Assembly (NCBI GenBank): GCA_046565765.1
Contig: JBKHXX010000094.1
Coordinates: 124,001-188,000, forward strand
Source: JBFMCT01 sp046565765
GTDB lineage: Bacteria; Actinomycetota; Acidimicrobiia; Acidimicrobiales; AC-14
Direction of reading: 5' to 3'
DNA length: 64,000 nucleotides
Shown here: one piece after another, positions 1 through 6,419 of the stretch
How positions within the stretch are numbered: position 1 is the stretch's first letter
Layout of the letters: every line of letters starts with the position of its first letter
Position numbers and translations under genes: made by a program
The notes under the pieces: model-generated
Told to the model about the DNA's origin: nothing
The model's input: the letters and a program-made list of their open reading frames with translations, nothing else
Database searches by the model: none

Positions 1-1101
1 CGTCGCCTCCTCGTAGCGGCCCCCCTCGTGGAGGTGGACGGCCAGGCGGGCGACCGCGTCCGGACCCGGCCCACCCGGGCCGAGCAGGAGATCGCTCAGG
101 GCCTGGTCGAGCCCGGCTCGGGCCACCGCGTCGGCCACCGCCGGCGCGGCCAACCCGGTGTGCTCCTGGCGGTAGGCCGCCACCATCCGGTCGAGGGCCT
201 CGTCGGCCCGCCCTCCGTCCAGCTCGATGGCGGCGAGGAGGAACCCGTCGGGCTCCCGCCCGTGCGGATAGCGCTCCAGGGCCGCTCGGGCGCCCTCCCG
301 GTCGCCCTCGGTGAGCCGCGACCACGCCAGCAGCTCCATCGCGAGGGCCATGACGTCGGCCGAGGGCCGGTCGGCCAGGGCCCGCTCGGCGGCGGCCGCG
401 GCAGTGCCGCGGTCACCGCGGCGGAGGGCCTGCCAGCCCTCTACGAGCTCCTGGTGAAGGGTCTGGTTGCGGGCGGCCGACAGCTGGCTGATGTTGTAGA
501 AGGCGAAGAAGCCGGCGAACAGGGCGCCGAAGAAGTAGCCCGCCGAGAGGGCGAAGAGCCCGCCCGCTCCGGCGACCACCGCCGAGAGCAGGTGCGCCGG
601 GCGCAGGCCGCTCCCACCCGTGAAGAGGTTGAGCACCGCGGCCGACACCCGGCCGCCGTCGAGGGGCAGGATGGGCAGGAGGTTGAGGACCGACCAGGCG
701 ATGTTGACGAAGACCAGGTCGGCGAGGATCGTCTCGGTGTTGGCCGAGAGGCCTTCGGTCGACCGGGCCAGGTAGAGGGCGGGCGCACCCAGGAGGGCCA
801 TGCCGGTCAGGGGGCCGGCCAGGCTCACCACGATGTCGCGACCGGGCGACAGCGGCTCACCCGAGCCGGAGGTCAGCCCGCCCATGCCCTGGAGGAGGAT
901 CTCGGGGCGCTGGCCGTAGCGGCGGAACGCCACCGCATGGCCCAGCTCGTGGAGGAGCACGGAGCCGGTGACGATCAGGACCCAGCTGACCAGCAGCGCC
1001 CCGCTGCGTACGCCGAAGCCCAGGAGCAAGGCGATCAGCAGGAAGGTGGGGTCGATCCGGACCGGGATGCCGGCGATCCGGAAGGCCAGGCCGTTGCCCA
1101 C
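1..1101 (-). CDS. M50 family (site-2-protease-like) metallopeptidase with C-terminal helical repeats, partial
   Basis: This is a membrane zinc protease of the M50 family, which cleaves substrates within the membrane. The frame is open from a GTG at 1101 to the left window edge (367 codons), so the C-terminus is missing. The HELGH zinc motif lies at about residues 51-55 and the second family motif, NLLPILPLDGG, ends near residue 150; hydrophobic segments surround both. Beyond about residue 200 the protein becomes soluble, alanine- and leucine-rich and helical, resembling tetratricopeptide repeats. The small gene at 1138-1470 ends 36 bp upstream on the same strand, so the two are probably cotranscribed. 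The substrate cannot be inferred. The family call is firm; the repeat call is tentative. Confidence 0.85.
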   Translation of the reverse strand, partial: MGNGLAFRIAGIPVRIDPTFLLIALLLGFGVRSGALLVSWVLIVTGSVLLHELGHAVAFRRYGQRPEILLQGMGGLTSGSGEPLSPGRDIVVSLAGPLTGMALLGAPALYLARSTEGLSANTETILADLVFVNIAWSVLNLLPILPLDGGRVSAAVLNLFTGGSGLRPAHLLSAVVAGAGGLFALSAGYFFGALFAGFFAFYNISQLSAARNQTLHQELVEGWQALRRGDRGTAAAAAERALADRPSADVMALAMELLAWSRLTEGDREGARAALERYPHGREPDGFLLAAIELDGGRADEALDRMVAAYRQEHTGLAAPAVADAVARAGLDQALSDLLLGPGGPGPDAVARLAVHLHEGGRYEEAT

Positions 1102-1137
1102 GGGCTCAGGCTAAGCCGGGGTCATGCAGCCGGCAGA

Positions 1138-1470
1138 TCAGTTGCGCCGCCAGCGCTGCCAGAACGGCCTGCGCCGGGGCCGTTCGAACTCCGACAGGAT
1201 GTCCAGGCCGGCGGCGTTGACGATCTCCTCCGCCGCGTCGAGCACCTCGGCCGCACCCTGGCCCAGCCCGGGCGGCTCCTCGGGCGTGGGCGGTGCCACC
1301 AGGCTCCCCACCTTCCAGTTCACGTCCGCCAGCCGGGGGGCGTAGCCGGTGCAGTTCTCGGGGCACCGCCAAGGCGCCTCCGGCGCCAGGTCGATGTTGC
1401 ACTTCCGCACCGTCTCGCCTCCGGGGTAGGTGCGGCTCTCGTAGTTCTTGCAGTCCATTCGCATCGGCAT
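1138..1470 (-). CDS. Small conserved-looking Cys-containing protein of unknown function
   Basis: I do not recognise a named family. The 110-residue protein begins MPMRMDCKN and carries four cysteines in its first half (DCKN, RKCNID and RCPENC), a spacing that could bind metal or form disulfides. The middle is rich in Pro, Glu and Ala, and the C-terminus is strongly basic and aromatic (PRRRPFWQRWRRN). There is no signal peptide or membrane segment. Three in-frame ATGs lie close together (1470, 1464, 1458) and none has a convincing ribosome site, so the start is uncertain by a few codons. The M50 protease gene follows 36 bp downstream, and the divergent gene unit is whiB7. A longer open frame to 1860 exists but runs through the whiB7 leader and is not credible. 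Confidence 0.6.
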   Translation of the reverse strand: MPMRMDCKNYESRTYPGGETVRKCNIDLAPEAPWRCPENCTGYAPRLADVNWKVGSLVAPPTPEEPPGLGQGAAEVLDAAEEIVNAAGLDILSEFERPRRRPFWQRWRRN

Positions 1471-1519
1471 AGCGAGGACCAGTTTCGCATGGGCCCCGAC
1501 GTTCGGTCCGTCGCTCACC

Positions 1520-1526
1520 ATTAATT
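1520..1526 (+). promoter_or_regulatory. AT-rich WhiB7-type activator element upstream of the whiB7 promoter
   Basis: The heptamer ATTAATT stands out in an otherwise very G+C-rich region and ends 3 bp before a TTGACG hexamer. In mycobacteria, WhiB7 acts with the housekeeping sigma factor at promoters that have a short AT-rich stretch just upstream of the -35, bound by its AT-hook. The protein encoded at 1860 has such an AT-hook. I infer autoregulation; the sequence shows only the element and its spacing. Confidence 0.6.
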
Positions 1527-1529
1527 CAG

Positions 1530-1558
1530 TTGACGCGGAACGGCGAAGTCGCCACCAT
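1530..1558 (+). promoter_or_regulatory. Putative whiB7 promoter (TTGACG, 17 bp, CACCAT)
   Basis: The -35 hexamer TTGACG at 1530-1535 matches five of six consensus bases. Seventeen bases later CACCAT keeps the A at position 2 and T at position 6 that matter most in a -10 element. Transcription would start near 1565, giving a leader of about 295 nt before whiB7. That leader would contain the small frame at 1610 and the attenuator. A strong -35 with a poor -10 is compatible with an activator-dependent promoter. Confidence 0.5.
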
Positions 1559-1609
1559 GTCAGCGGACCCATGGAAAGCCAGTACGTACGCGTCGGGGAA
1601 GGAGGTGTC

Positions 1610-1771
1610 ATGACCGGACAGGCATATCGGCAGGTGAAGCCTCGTGGCGGTTGTGGCATCGCCGCGCCTTCGTGGACGCCGATGGCCACGCGAGCCACCA
1701 CTGCCCCGTCGTTCCTCAACGACCACGGCATTGGGTGGCCCCTGGGCACTGGAGACTTCCCATCGGGATAG
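1610..1771 (+). CDS. Leader peptide frame (uORF) upstream of whiB7
   Basis: This 53-codon frame starts with ATG at 1610 behind AAGGAGG at 1599-1605, the best ribosome-binding site in the neighbourhood. It begins MTGQAYRQVKPRGG and ends LGTGDFPSG; I recognise no domain and no signal peptide. Its last third (1734-1750) can pair with RNA at 1796-1812, just before the intrinsic-terminator hairpin that precedes whiB7. I infer a sensory leader translated to report ribosome function, as described for mycobacterial whiB7 leaders. An in-frame ATG at 1571 lacks a ribosome site. A separate 18-codon frame (1557-1613) overlaps the start as ATGA but begins upstream of the predicted transcription start. Confidence 0.6.
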   Translation: MTGQAYRQVKPRGGCGIAAPSWTPMATRATTAPSFLNDHGIGWPLGTGDFPSG

Positions 1772-1812
1772 ATCTCCATCCACTCCCTTCGAGGAAGTGC
1801 CCAGAGGCCGCC
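1734..1812 (+). promoter_or_regulatory. Antiterminator helix of the whiB7 leader
   Basis: Bases 1742-1750 (CTGGGCACT) are the exact reverse complement of 1796-1804 (AGTGCCCAG). After one mismatch (1741/1805), bases 1734-1740 pair with 1806-1812, including one G-U. The helix therefore has 16 pairs around a 45-nt loop. Its downstream arm uses most of the upstream arm of the terminator hairpin at 1805-1830, so the two structures exclude each other. Its upstream arm lies in the last codons of the leader peptide, so a ribosome there would block it. This is the classic arrangement of translation-coupled attenuation; the regulatory outcome is inferred. Confidence 0.65.
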
Positions 1813-1838
1813 GGGAACCCCCGGCGGCCTTTCCGTTT
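1805..1838 (+). terminator. Intrinsic terminator (attenuator) in the whiB7 leader
   Basis: AGGCCGCCGGG at 1805-1815 and CCCGGCGGCCT at 1820-1830 form a perfect 11-bp stem with a 4-nt loop. The stem is followed by TTCCGTTT, which is T-rich for this genome. It lies 30 bp before the whiB7 start and after the leader peptide stop at 1771. Readthrough is needed to express whiB7, and the antiterminator helix at 1734-1812 offers the alternative fold. Confidence 0.7.
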
Positions 1839-1859
1839 CTACAGAAAGAGGGCAGAGCA

Positions 1860-2153
1860 ATGCTCGCCGAAAGGTGGGAGGACAGAGAGGCGGTGCGGGG
1901 GAGACCCCGGTGCAACGACGGCACCGGCGAGCTCACCGCGTTGTTCTTCTCCGAGCAGCTTGACGACATCGCCCGGGCGAAGGCGATCTGCGCCGAGTGC
2001 CCGGTGAAGGAGGCGTGCTTCGAGGACGCGCTCGCTCGTCAGGAACCGTACGGCGTCTGGGGCGGTCGGCTCTTCTTCAAGGGCAAGGTGCTGGCCTTCA
2101 AGCGGCCCCGCGGCCGCCCGCCCAAGAACCCCAGAACGACCATGATCGCCTGA
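1860..2153 (+). CDS. whiB7: WhiB7-like iron-sulfur transcription factor
   Basis: WhiB proteins bind a [4Fe-4S] cluster and act with the housekeeping sigma factor; WhiB7 directs the actinobacterial response to ribosome-targeting stress. The 97-residue product has the four cluster cysteines (RCND near residue 18, then CAECPVKEAC), followed by EPYGVWGG, the family signature. It ends with KRPRGRPPK, an AT-hook that closely matches the KRPRGRPRK I recall at the same place in M. tuberculosis WhiB7; other WhiB paralogues lack it. AGAGGG sits 7 nt before the ATG. The AT-rich promoter element, leader peptide and attenuator upstream fit WhiB7 autoregulation. The family is certain and the WhiB7 subtype very likely. 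Confidence 0.92.
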   Translation: MLAERWEDREAVRGRPRCNDGTGELTALFFSEQLDDIARAKAICAECPVKEACFEDALARQEPYGVWGGRLFFKGKVLAFKRPRGRPPKNPRTTMIA

Positions 2154-2168
2154 CGGGTGAGTCGGGGT

Positions 2169-2203
2169 GCCGCCGGTGCCATGCCCCCCATGGCACCGGC
2201 GGC
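2169..2203 (+). terminator. Hairpin terminator downstream of whiB7
   Basis: GCCGCCGGTGCCATG at 2169-2183 and its exact complement at 2189-2203 form a 15-bp stem with a C5 loop, 16 bp after the whiB7 stop. No T-run follows, which is common in high-G+C actinobacteria. CATGCCCCCC (2180-2189) can instead pair perfectly with GGGGGGCATG (2209-2218), so the RNA has two competing folds. The remaining 200 bp before the next gene shows nothing I can identify. Confidence 0.6.
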
Positions 2204-2412
2204 CCCTCGGGGGGCATGCGACCTGGGGGCGATCTCGAGCACGGCCGGGCGTGGGACCGGCCTGCTTGGGGTGGGGATCGCCCCGCACGGAGAAGCTACG
2301 GGGACCGGGTGACGCAGCCGGGTCGGGATGGTTGCGGGCGGGCCAACGGCGGGTGAACCCTTGCTCCGGCTTCGGCGGGCGTCGAATTCTCGGCGGGGGG
2401 TAGGAGCCGGTC

Positions 2413-2897
2413 ATGAGCGACGCAGAGACAACCGAAGGGGCGGAGGCCGGGGCGGGCGACGAGGAGACCACGGACGTCAACGCCGGGGCCCCGGTCGGCA
2501 CGGCGGAGGGCGAGACGGAGTCGGCCGAGCCGTCCAGCAGCGGGGGCGCGGGCACCACCGCCGCCGAGGACTCCGCCGGCGAGAACGGCGCCGATGGCGA
2601 AGCCCGGTCCGAGGGCGGCGGCGAGCGCGGCGACGGCGATGGCGGAGGTGGGGACGGCGGCGGGGGCGCCGGCGACCGCGAGGGTGGCGACGGTGAGGCG
2701 GCGGTGGCGACGCCACCAAGGCGGCGGGCAGGTCCGACGACGCCGAGCAGGAGCGGCTGGAGGAGGTCGGCGAGCACATCCGCCAGGCCGCCCAGCAGGC
2801 CGAGGAGGCGATCGGCGAACCCGGCCAGAAGTTCTACGAGAGCGGCGACGAGCGGTCGGAGGACGAGGACGACCAGACCATCGCTCCGCCCGGCTGA
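2413..2897 (+). CDS. Acidic low-complexity protein with a broken reading frame
   Basis: From ATG 2413 (GGGGGTAGGAG ribosome site) the frame encodes an acidic Gly/Ala/Glu/Asp/Thr-rich protein. Near 2700 the sense moves to the next frame (-1): the continuation reads SDDAEQERLEEVGEHI, then QAEEAIGEPGQKFYESG, and ends DDQTIAPPG at the TGA 2895-2897. Without the shift the first frame turns into an unnatural Arg/Ser/Pro-rich product that runs into the next gene. The downstream frame has no start codon of its own after its stop at 2694-2696. One base missing in the GGC-rich stretch (about 2640-2705) would give a 161-residue protein. I cannot tell an assembly error from a mutation or programmed slippage; no slippery heptamer is visible. 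The function is unknown. Confidence 0.5.
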
Positions 2898-2906
2898 CGG
2901 GGGCTG

Positions 2907-3779
2907 TCAGGCGGGGCAGCCCGGCTGCCCGGGCACGACGGGACGGAAGGCCAGGGAGCGGGCGGTGCCGTTCACGATCCAGGACGTGCGGGCGTTGGCC
3001 CGGGACAGGGCGTCGAGCAGGGTGGCGGCCTGGTCGCCCTCGACCAGCGTGCACGGCCGGGCGCCCGTCGGAGGGGCGCCCGAGGACGCCGTGGCCGGCG
3101 GGCGGCTCAGGGGCCACGCCACCTGCGGTTGGGGCAGCTGTGGTTCGAGCTCGTAGGCGCCCAGGTCGTACACCGCGATCGCCGATGGCACCCACGCCTC
3201 CCGTCCGGGCGGAAGTGCGTTGGCTGCCTCGACGAACTCGCTCAACGCCGTGCGGTTGGCGACCTGCGCAGCCGTCAGCCCCGGCAGGCCGCCGCCGGCC
3301 GGTTGGCGGTCGGTGATGCCCAGCGCGTAGGCCACGTGCCGGTGGGTCGTCCCGCCTGCGGCGATCGTCACCGTAGTGTCCGGTGCGTCGGCCACCGGCG
3401 GGCGGCCGAAGTCGAGCGGGCCTTCCAGCAGGCCGAGGGCCTCCGCCCGCGCCACCAGCCGGTCGACTCCGGCGGCGTCGAGGGTCGCCTGCTGGAGCGG
3501 CGCGATCGCCGGGCCCGGGTAGATCGCGGGCACGGGGGCGCCGGTGATGACCGTCCCGTCGCCCAGCACGGTCACGGTGGGAACGCTGCTGAGCGCCACC
3601 TCCACGGGTACGAACCCCCCGTCGACCACGATCTGGACCACCACCTCGCCCCCGGTAGGGCGCACGACCTCGTCGCCGGCACCGCTCCCGGTGCCCACGG
3701 TGGCGTCGTCGCCGCCGCACGCGGCCGTGGCGGCCAGGAGGACCAGGGACGCCGCCAGCACTGCGATCGAGCGCTTCAT
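2907..3779 (-). CDS. Predicted lipoprotein of unknown function
   Basis: The 290-residue product begins MKRSIAVLAASLVLLAA and has a lipobox ending in Cys (ATAAC) followed by GGDD, a typical actinobacterial lipoprotein signal. The mature part, from about residue 25, is a single soluble domain with a PVPAIYPGPA stretch and two further cysteines near the C-terminus that could pair. I do not recognise a named family. It is anchored outside the cell membrane, so a binding or envelope role is possible, but nothing in the sequence shows one. It is convergent with the gene ending at 2897. The radical SAM gene lies upstream on the same strand after a 44-bp gap. Confidence 0.75.
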   Translation of the reverse strand: MKRSIAVLAASLVLLAATAACGGDDATVGTGSGAGDEVVRPTGGEVVVQIVVDGGFVPVEVALSSVPTVTVLGDGTVITGAPVPAIYPGPAIAPLQQATLDAAGVDRLVARAEALGLLEGPLDFGRPPVADAPDTTVTIAAGGTTHRHVAYALGITDRQPAGGGLPGLTAAQVANRTALSEFVEAANALPPGREAWVPSAIAVYDLGAYELEPQLPQPQVAWPLSRPPATASSGAPPTGARPCTLVEGDQAATLLDALSRANARTSWIVNGTARSLAFRPVVPGQPGCPA

Positions 3780-3823
3780 ACCGGTGAGACGTCGGGCCGG
3801 CCCATCGAGGTTCCCGCCGTCGC

Positions 3824-5380
3824 TCAGATTTCCAGCGCCAGTTGGCGAGCCGGCGTGGGTGACGGCCGAGGCGCCCGCTCGACCGAGCGGGTCTCCCGGG
3901 GGGTGGCCGAGCGCCCGCCGTGGCGGGCGACGAGGTCGGCGACCAGCCGCGACAGCTCCTGCTGGCGAGGTTTGGGGGCGTAGGCGCGCGTGTACAGCTG
4001 CTCGTGCGCGGGCAGCAGGTCGGGTCGGGCGCCTGCCAGCCAGCCCAGGTAGTGCTCGCGCACGCCCTGGCGAAGGTGGAGCAGGAGGGGCGTCACCGCC
4101 ACTGCCCCGGCCTCCACACAGGCCTTGACCACCGCCTCCAGCTGGTCAGGCCGGTCGGACAGCCCGGGGAGGACCGGTGCGACGAGGACACCGCACGGCA
4201 CGCCGGCAGCCACCAGCCGGGCCACCGCCTCCACCCGCTGGCGAGGGTGAGGCGTGCCCGGCTCGGTCAGCTTCCAGACCTCCTCGTCGAGCGTGCCGAT
4301 CGAGAAGTTGGCCCTGACGTCGGTCACCCGGGCGGCCTCGGACAGCAGGTCGAGGTCGCGAAGGATCAACGTGGACTTGGTGAGGATGGAGAACGGGTTG
4401 CCGGCGGCCGCCAGCTCCCGCACGACGCCCTGGGTCAGCCGGTACTTGCCCTCGCAGCGCTGGTAGGGGTCGGTGTTGGTGCCCATGGCGATGTGCTCAC
4501 CGGCCCACCTCGATGGCGCCAGCTCCGACCGCAGCCGCTCGACGGCGTTGACCTTAACGACGATCTTGCGGTCGAAGTCGTCACCCCTATTCATCCCCAG
4601 GAACTCGTGCGTCGGCCGGGCGAAGCAGTTGTGGCTGACGACGCCGTCGGCGATGAAGTCGCCGGTGCCCGTCGTGATGTCGTACATCGGCATCTCGACG
4701 CCGACCGGTTCAACGGCCATGACCCGCCGCGCCCCCTTCCCGTCGAGGGCACGCCCGAGGATCAGCCTCCTCGTCGTTGCGGGATCGACGGTCAGCAGGC
4801 CGTCCTTGCGTTCCCGGGCCGGACCGGGCGCGGGCGTCCAGATCCCCAGCAACCGGTGGGCCGTCGTGAGGTGCGGGCGGCGGCGACGGCCGTGCTCGGT
4901 GCCCGTCACGTGCCTCCAGCCTCGCTCGGTGAGGAAGCGGTGGTCGCCGCTGGCAAGGAGCTCGGTGCCGTCCTCGAGGGTGATGCGGTAGGCCGGCTTC
5001 ACCGTCTGCCAGTGGGCGAGGACAGGGGTGGCCACGAACCGTCGGTACCGGCCCACCCCCTGGGTGCCCACCACGAGGTCGCCCACCTGGAGCGAACCGA
5101 TCGCCCGCGTGCGACCGTCCGCCATGAGGACGGGGGTCTCCGGCGCCAGGCAGTAGGCACACGCATGGCTGCACCCCCTGTAGGCGTTGATGGTGTAGCG
5201 GAAGGGCATGCGGGAGGCGGCGGGTACCTCGTTGATGATGCGGCGGGCGTTGACGTGGACGAACTCGAGCCCCCGGTACTCGCCCTTGCCGATGTGGCGC
5301 TCGACCACGTCGTCGAAGAGGGCGGTCTGGGGCCCGGCGTCGCCGGCCAGCTGCCAGCGGAGATCGGGCGGGGCGGCCAC
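3824..5380 (-). CDS. Rv2578c-family radical SAM protein containing a mini-intein
   Basis: The 518-residue precursor is a radical S-adenosylmethionine protein of the Rv2578c group. Its CxxxCxxC cluster motif (GCSHACAYC near residues 70-77) is interrupted by an intein at residues 77-251. After splicing the motif continues as CFARPTHEFLG, so the third cluster cysteine is the +1 residue (Cys252). Downstream are GTNTDPYQRCE, FSILTKS and the TIM-barrel core expected of the family. The product can bind its cluster only after splicing. A LexA-type box lies 17 bp upstream of the start. I recall the M. tuberculosis orthologue being listed among genes with LexA boxes; a DNA-damage role is inferred. The substrate is unknown. 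Confidence 0.9.
   Translation of the reverse strand: MAAPPDLRWQLAGDAGPQTALFDDVVERHIGKGEYRGLEFVHVNARRIINEVPAASRMPFRYTINAYRGCSHACAYCLAPETPVLMADGRTRAIGSLQVGDLVVGTQGVGRYRRFVATPVLAHWQTVKPAYRITLEDGTELLASGDHRFLTERGWRHVTGTEHGRRRRPHLTTAHRLLGIWTPAPGPARERKDGLLTVDPATTRRLILGRALDGKGARRVMAVEPVGVEMPMYDITTGTGDFIADGVVSHNCFARPTHEFLGMNRGDDFDRKIVVKVNAVERLRSELAPSRWAGEHIAMGTNTDPYQRCEGKYRLTQGVVRELAAAGNPFSILTKSTLILRDLDLLSEAARVTDVRANFSIGTLDEEVWKLTEPGTPHPRQRVEAVARLVAAGVPCGVLVAPVLPGLSDRPDQLEAVVKACVEAGAVAVTPLLLHLRQGVREHYLGWLAGARPDLLPAHEQLYTRAYAPKPRQQELSRLVADLVARHGGRSATPRETRSVERAPRPSPTPARQLALEI
4628..5152 (-). other. Mini-intein without homing endonuclease
   Basis: The insertion encodes 175 residues. It starts with Cys77 in CLAPETPVLMADGRT (block A of Hint domains) and has a block-B-like stretch SGDHRFLTERGW with its His. 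It ends with ADGVVSHN followed by Cys, the canonical block G junction. RRPHLTTAHRLLG and the short middle section retain no LAGLIDADG motif, so the endonuclease has been lost. Splicing restores the radical SAM cysteine triplet. The nucleophiles (Cys1, His-Asn at the end and Cys+1) are all present, so self-splicing is expected. Confidence 0.9.
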
Positions 5381-5396
5381 GGCTTCCTACTGTAGC

Positions 5397-5410
5397 CGAA
5401 CGCACGTTCC
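5397..5410 (-). promoter_or_regulatory. LexA-type (SOS) box upstream of the radical SAM gene
   Basis: CGAACGCACGTTCC contains GAAC-N4-GTTC, the core of the actinobacterial LexA operator. It starts 17 bp upstream of the radical SAM start codon (5380), in the divergent gap before 5478. The outer bases fit less well than in the two mutasome boxes at 42065 and 49675. The similar distance to the start codon supports function. Confidence 0.55.
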
Positions 5411-5477
5411 CCTCACGTTCGCCAATCCGGCGACGGGTGCCGCCCGTAGGATCGTGGACAGACCAGCAGGAGGAGCG

Positions 5478-6389
5478 ATGGACCACAACCTTCGGTACCT
5501 GGCCGAGGAGGTGGCGGAGAACCACGCCGCCGGCCTGGTGTCGCGCCGGGAGGCGCTGCGCCACATGGGCGTGCTCGGCCTCAGCGCCGCGACCGCGTCG
5601 GCCATCCTGGCCGCCTGCGGTGGCGGGGACGACGACGACGGCGCCACCCAGCCCGCCCCGACCGACGGCCCCGTGACCACGGCCAGCGGTCCTGCCACCA
5701 CGACGGCCGCCGTCCCCGTCCAGGACGTCACCTACCCGGGGCGCGACGTCACCCTCATGGGGGTATACGCGCCCGCCGCCTCGCCTCGGGGCGCGGTGCT
5801 GGTCGTCCACGAGAACCGGGGCATCACCGACTTCGTCCGCACGTTCACCGGCCGGCTGGCGGGCAGCGGGTACACCGCCCTGGCCGTCGACCTCCTGTCG
5901 GCCCAGGGTGGCACGGCCACCTTCAGCGACCCGGCCCAGCTCCAGTCCGCGCTCCAGACCAACGCCACCGAGCGCGCCACCGAGGACATGAAGTCGACCC
6001 TGGAGGAGCTCGGCCGCCGGGCCCCGGGGCAGAAGCTGGGGGCCGTCGGGTTCTGCTTCGGCGGCAACATGGTGTGGCAGCTGCTCAGCGCCGGCGAGCC
6101 GCCCGCGCTGGCCGCCGCCGCCCCGTTCTACGGCTCACCCCAGAACCCCGACTTCACCAAGAGCAAGGCCGCCGTCCTGGCCGTCTACGCCGAGAACGAC
6201 GGCCGCGTGAACGCGACGCGGGAGACGGCCCGCTCAGGGCTGGAGCAGGCCCGGCTGACCCACGAGATCAAGACCTACCCGGGCGTGGGGCACGCCTTCA
6301 TGAACCACACCGGGAACAACTACAACGAGGCCCAGGCGACCGCCGCCTACAACGACCTCGTCGCCTGGTTCGGTCGCCACCTGCGTTGA
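5478..6389 (+). CDS. Dienelactone hydrolase family protein, exported lipoprotein
   Basis: This is an alpha/beta hydrolase of the dienelactone hydrolase family. The start is ATG 5478 behind AGGAGG. The N-terminus carries a twin-arginine-like SRREALRHMG, a hydrophobic stretch and a lipobox ILAAC near residue 50, followed by a Thr/Pro/Ala linker. The catalytic domain shows HENRG, the nucleophile motif GFCFGG (Cys193), the acid in AENDGRV and the His in GVGHAFMN. At 303 residues it is a usual single-domain enzyme plus leader. It is divergent from the radical SAM gene, and the PLD-family gene follows 30 bp downstream. The substrate is unknown; dienelactone hydrolases act on lactones or esters. Extracytoplasmic location is inferred from the leader. 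Confidence 0.88.
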   Translation: MDHNLRYLAEEVAENHAAGLVSRREALRHMGVLGLSAATASAILAACGGGDDDDGATQPAPTDGPVTTASGPATTTAAVPVQDVTYPGRDVTLMGVYAPAASPRGAVLVVHENRGITDFVRTFTGRLAGSGYTALAVDLLSAQGGTATFSDPAQLQSALQTNATERATEDMKSTLEELGRRAPGQKLGAVGFCFGGNMVWQLLSAGEPPALAAAAPFYGSPQNPDFTKSKAAVLAVYAENDGRVNATRETARSGLEQARLTHEIKTYPGVGHAFMNHTGNNYNEAQATAAYNDLVAWFGRHLR

Positions 6390-6419
6390 AGTCGTCCCTT
6401 CCTGGGGAGGCTAAGAGGG

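Noticed and set aside
28..1524. A 498-codon open frame on the plus strand
   Set aside because: It is antisense to the M50 protease and the small Cys-containing gene; the HELGH and LPLDGG motifs show which strand is real.
1557..1613. An 18-codon frame overlapping the whiB7 leader peptide start as ATGA
   Set aside because: It starts before the predicted transcription start near 1565 and has no ribosome site. It is kept in mind only if the real promoter lies further upstream.
3824..5380. A homing endonuclease in the intein
   Set aside because: The middle part of the intein is short and lacks LAGLIDADG, so only the splicing domain remains.
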